Assembly: GCA_021800575.1 (NCBI GenBank)
Contig: JAJYYW010000043.1
Coordinates: 1-8,417, forward strand
Direction of reading: 5' to 3'
Source: a bacterium
GTDB taxonomy: Bacteria; JAMCPX01
Length of the DNA: 8,417 bases
This document shows positions 6,399 to 8,417 of this stretch, one piece after another. The position numbers were made by a program, and so were the translations under genes. How positions within the stretch are numbered: the stretch's first letter is position 1; every line of letters begins with the position of its first letter. The notes below the pieces were generated by a model. That model was not told where the DNA came from. It saw nothing but the letters and a program-made list of their open reading frames with translations, and ran no database searches.

Positions 6399-6451
6399 AC
6401 CTGCTTTTCAAGAGCGAATGAACAAACTTCGCCGGGAGCATCTCCTGTGCA

Positions 6452-6466
6452 CGCGCCGCAGGCGCG
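6452..6466. repeat. Short GC hairpin between convergent genes
   Basis: CGCGCC, loop GCA, GGCGCG form a six-base perfect stem in the 80-base gap between the convergent lipoprotein and Na/Pi symporter genes. No T-run follows on either strand, so it may help bidirectional termination but is not a clear Rho-independent terminator. Confidence 0.35.
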
Positions 6467-6478
6467 GCTGGAAAGTGT

Positions 6479-8077
6479 TCAGAGGTTGATGGGCTTGACC
6501 ATATAGGCAAGCTGGGATGTGATGTGCCGCAGAATACTCACGATCTCTATGTGCATGGCACTGGTCTCGATGGACTCCGCGTACTGTTTGTTGAGCCGGC
6601 CGAGATGGTGCTTGAGAAGGAGCAGCTCTTCCTGCGCCAGTTTCTTCTTCCGCTCCCGCAGCGCCGCGTCCATCCCGGAATCGTTGCTTCCGATGGCAGC
6701 CACGATGTCCCTGAAGAACTGCATGACCTCGTCGAAGTAGCCCTTGATCTCGAGCCATCCCTCGTCCGAAAGTCGGTATCCGCCGATCGTCTTCTTTTCT
6801 ATTTCGGACGACAGGTTCTGGCTGATAATGCTCGATATGACCTCGAAATTCTTCACGTAGGTGATGAGCTCGAACTGATAGGAAGCCTCGGCCTGTGTCA
6901 GCTCCGTGGGTGCTGATACCCGGACCGTGTACAGCTTGATCTTCGATGCGAGGCTTTCCACTGCATCGTCCATTGCATTCAACTCGTTCGAACTCCACAG
7001 ATCATTTTTCGACAGTGCACCGTAGGAGATGGTCAGCATGGAATAGACGTACTGTGCCAGCCTGACGATCTCTTTCAATGCGTAATCGAACGCAAGGGAC
7101 GGTGTGGACAGCACGGAATCGTCGAGATACCGCGGTATGCCGGGCAGCTCCAGCTCTTTCCCGGTTTTCACGTACCGGTCAAAAACCCGGGAAACCACCG
7201 CGGCAAACGGTGCTATCACGATCGTAATGAGAATATTGAACAGCGTATGGGCATTCGCTATCTGGTGTGCCACGGTGGCTGAGGTGGCAGACATCAGGTG
7301 CACGAACGGATCAAAAAACAGAGCAATAATGATGACGCCGATGACCTTGAAGGTGAGATGGGCGATCGCAACCCGCCTGCCCGCCCGGTCCGCCCTGAAC
7401 ATTGCGAACACCGCGGTTGAACAGGTCCCGATATTCGCACCCAGTATGATGGGCAGGGCATGGGCGAGGTCCACCAAGCCGGCATTTGCCAGCGAGATGG
7501 TGATGCCGATGGTTGCCGCGCTGCTCTGAATAACCGAGGTCAGGAGCAGGGAAACCGTAAAACCGACGAACGGGTCGTGGAGGACCAGCCTGAGGAGGCC
7601 GCTGTGCTGCGGTTCGATCGTACCCATGAGCTTATTGAGCAGGTTCATGCTGAACAGGATAAAACCAAGGCCCGTAAAGAAGCTTGCCACGGCACGGGCC
7701 TTCGGTCCCTTGACGATGATGCCGGTCAGAAAACCGGCGGCTATCAGGAACAGGCCGAAGCCGTACAGATTGAACGACAGGAGCTGGACCGTCAGGGTGG
7801 AGCCGATATCAGCTCCGAGGATCACCCCGATTGCCCCCCGCAGGTCGATCAGACGCGATGTTGCGAACCCCATGAGCATGACTACCGGGGTGTTGCTGTT
7901 CTGAATAAGGATGGTGACAACACCCCCGATCAGGATGGCTCCGAGGACACTCTTGGATGCAAGGGTGAGAAACTTTTTTATCTGTTCGCTGAAGAGCTTG
8001 CTGAGGCTTGAATTAATAAGATCGATACCGTACAAAAAAAGGGCAAGCGCTGCTATTGCTGTTATGATAAACATCAT
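6479..8077 (-). CDS. Na+/phosphate symporter family protein with PhoU-like C-terminal domain
   Basis: The 532-residue product has the duplicated membrane core of the Na/Pi cotransporter (NptA-type) family at about 1-300. Repeat 1 has IGVILGADIG (83-92) and repeat 2 has SVIQSSAATIG (181-191), IILGANIG (210-217) and AHTLFN (276-281). Residues about 330-525 are soluble, helical and charged, with the look of the PhoU-like domain attached to many bacterial members. The expected role is sodium-driven phosphate uptake or efflux across the inner membrane. Repeat 1 carries QNSNT (59-63) where family members usually have a QSSSAT-like motif, so its ion or substrate may differ. The start ATG (8077-8075) overlaps the TGA of the GDPD gene (8076-8074) as ATGA. 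With no clear ribosome binding site, translation probably depends on coupling. Confidence 0.88.
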   Translation of the reverse strand: MMFIITAIAALALFLYGIDLINSSLSKLFSEQIKKFLTLASKSVLGAILIGGVVTILIQNSNTPVVMLMGFATSRLIDLRGAIGVILGADIGSTLTVQLLSFNLYGFGLFLIAAGFLTGIIVKGPKARAVASFFTGLGFILFSMNLLNKLMGTIEPQHSGLLRLVLHDPFVGFTVSLLLTSVIQSSAATIGITISLANAGLVDLAHALPIILGANIGTCSTAVFAMFRADRAGRRVAIAHLTFKVIGVIIIALFFDPFVHLMSATSATVAHQIANAHTLFNILITIVIAPFAAVVSRVFDRYVKTGKELELPGIPRYLDDSVLSTPSLAFDYALKEIVRLAQYVYSMLTISYGALSKNDLWSSNELNAMDDAVESLASKIKLYTVRVSAPTELTQAEASYQFELITYVKNFEVISSIISQNLSSEIEKKTIGGYRLSDEGWLEIKGYFDEVMQFFRDIVAAIGSNDSGMDAALRERKKKLAQEELLLLKHHLGRLNKQYAESIETSAMHIEIVSILRHITSQLAYMVKPINL

Positions 8078-8417
8078 CGTGTTCTGTTCTGCTGCATCTC
8101 CCGTTCGATCACCGCACGTACCTTGTCCGGATAATTGGAAAAGAAACCGTCCACGCCCTGGTTCATCAGCATCTTCACAAGTTCTTCGTTATTGACCGTA
8201 TAGACGTTCACCTCGAATCCGCTGTCATGGATCCGCTGGACGCGTGCAGCATCGAGCATCCCGTACGATGCATTGATCGCAGCGGCTTTAAGTTCATGCG
8301 CCGTCTGCAGGAAGTATGACAGTGTTCCTTCCTGCCCCGCCGTACCGGGCATGGTGTCATCGACGAACTGGTCCACGAGTACGGCGACGCGCACGCCGCC
8401 GGCAATCCTGCGCATCT
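8074..8417 (-). CDS. Glycerophosphodiester phosphodiesterase, C-terminal part, cut by the window edge
   Basis: The frame enters from the right edge and ends at TGA 8074-8076. About 113 residues are visible. The stretch VNVYTVNNEELVKMLMNQGV followed by DGFFSNYPD matches the last strands and helix of the GDPD TIM barrel, where family members read roughly V(N)VWTVN...GVDG(I/F)xT(D/N)xP. The catalytic histidines and metal ligands are N-terminal and lie outside the window. The enzyme would hydrolyse glycerophosphodiesters to glycerol-3-phosphate and an alcohol. It overlaps the Na/Pi symporter gene by four bases, so the two are probably one operon with a promoter beyond the window. Confidence 0.87.
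   Translation of the reverse strand, partial: MRRIAGGVRVAVLVDQFVDDTMPGTAGQEGTLSYFLQTAHELKAAAINASYGMLDAARVQRIHDSGFEVNVYTVNNEELVKMLMNQGVDGFFSNYPDKVRAVIEREMQQNRTR

Noticed and set aside
7460..8011. 183-codon plus-strand open frame
   Set aside because: It is antisense to the membrane core of the Na/Pi symporter, and its composition (rich in D, E, Q, R) is that of a shadow of hydrophobic codons.

Overview
The window looks like a stretch of chromosome from a Gram-negative bacterium of roughly 55% GC. The support for this is an outer-membrane-type lipoprotein, an SDR gene, an NHL-repeat tail ending in the GPQYF...GGGNY type of C-terminus, and Na/Pi symporter and GDPD genes. A Desulfobacterota/deltaproteobacterial or similar environmental genome is my guess from protein style, not something the sequence proves. 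Base composition gives no obvious sign of a prophage or insertion sequence, and I see no tRNA, rRNA or CRISPR array.

Region 1 (1-309, minus) is the N-terminal part of a short-chain dehydrogenase/reductase that runs off the left edge. About 290 bases without a convincing gene follow. Region 2 (about 600-2420, minus) is a decayed or rearranged accessory segment. From the promoter-distal side it holds the truncated C-terminus of an NHL-repeat protein (600-~966). Abutting that is an ERCC4-type nuclease gene (961-2055) whose single reading frame is broken by one in-frame TAA between two of its active-site motifs. Upstream of the nuclease are small ORFs arranged like an operon: a 45-codon ORF carrying a perfect 13-bp inverted repeat, itself overlapped (ATGA) by an older-looking frame.

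Region 3 (2458-3971) has an HSL-family (family IV) esterase on the plus strand and an unrecognised five-TM membrane protein on the minus strand, with stop codons overlapping tail to tail. The membrane protein gene diverges from region 4 (4062-6398, plus), which encodes a large secreted lipoprotein glycoside hydrolase. That protein has a clan GH-A/agarase-like catalytic domain, an FN3-like domain and a C-terminal beta-sandwich.

Region 5 (6479-8417, minus) is a two-gene unit. It consists of the C-terminus of a glycerophosphodiester phosphodiesterase, then a Na+/Pi symporter with a PhoU-like tail that is start/stop coupled to it. This is consistent with organophosphate scavenging followed by phosphate transport. 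The first substrate motif of the symporter is an unusual QNSNT. The most interesting part of the window is the interrupted ERCC4 nuclease locus with its small upstream ORFs and hairpin.
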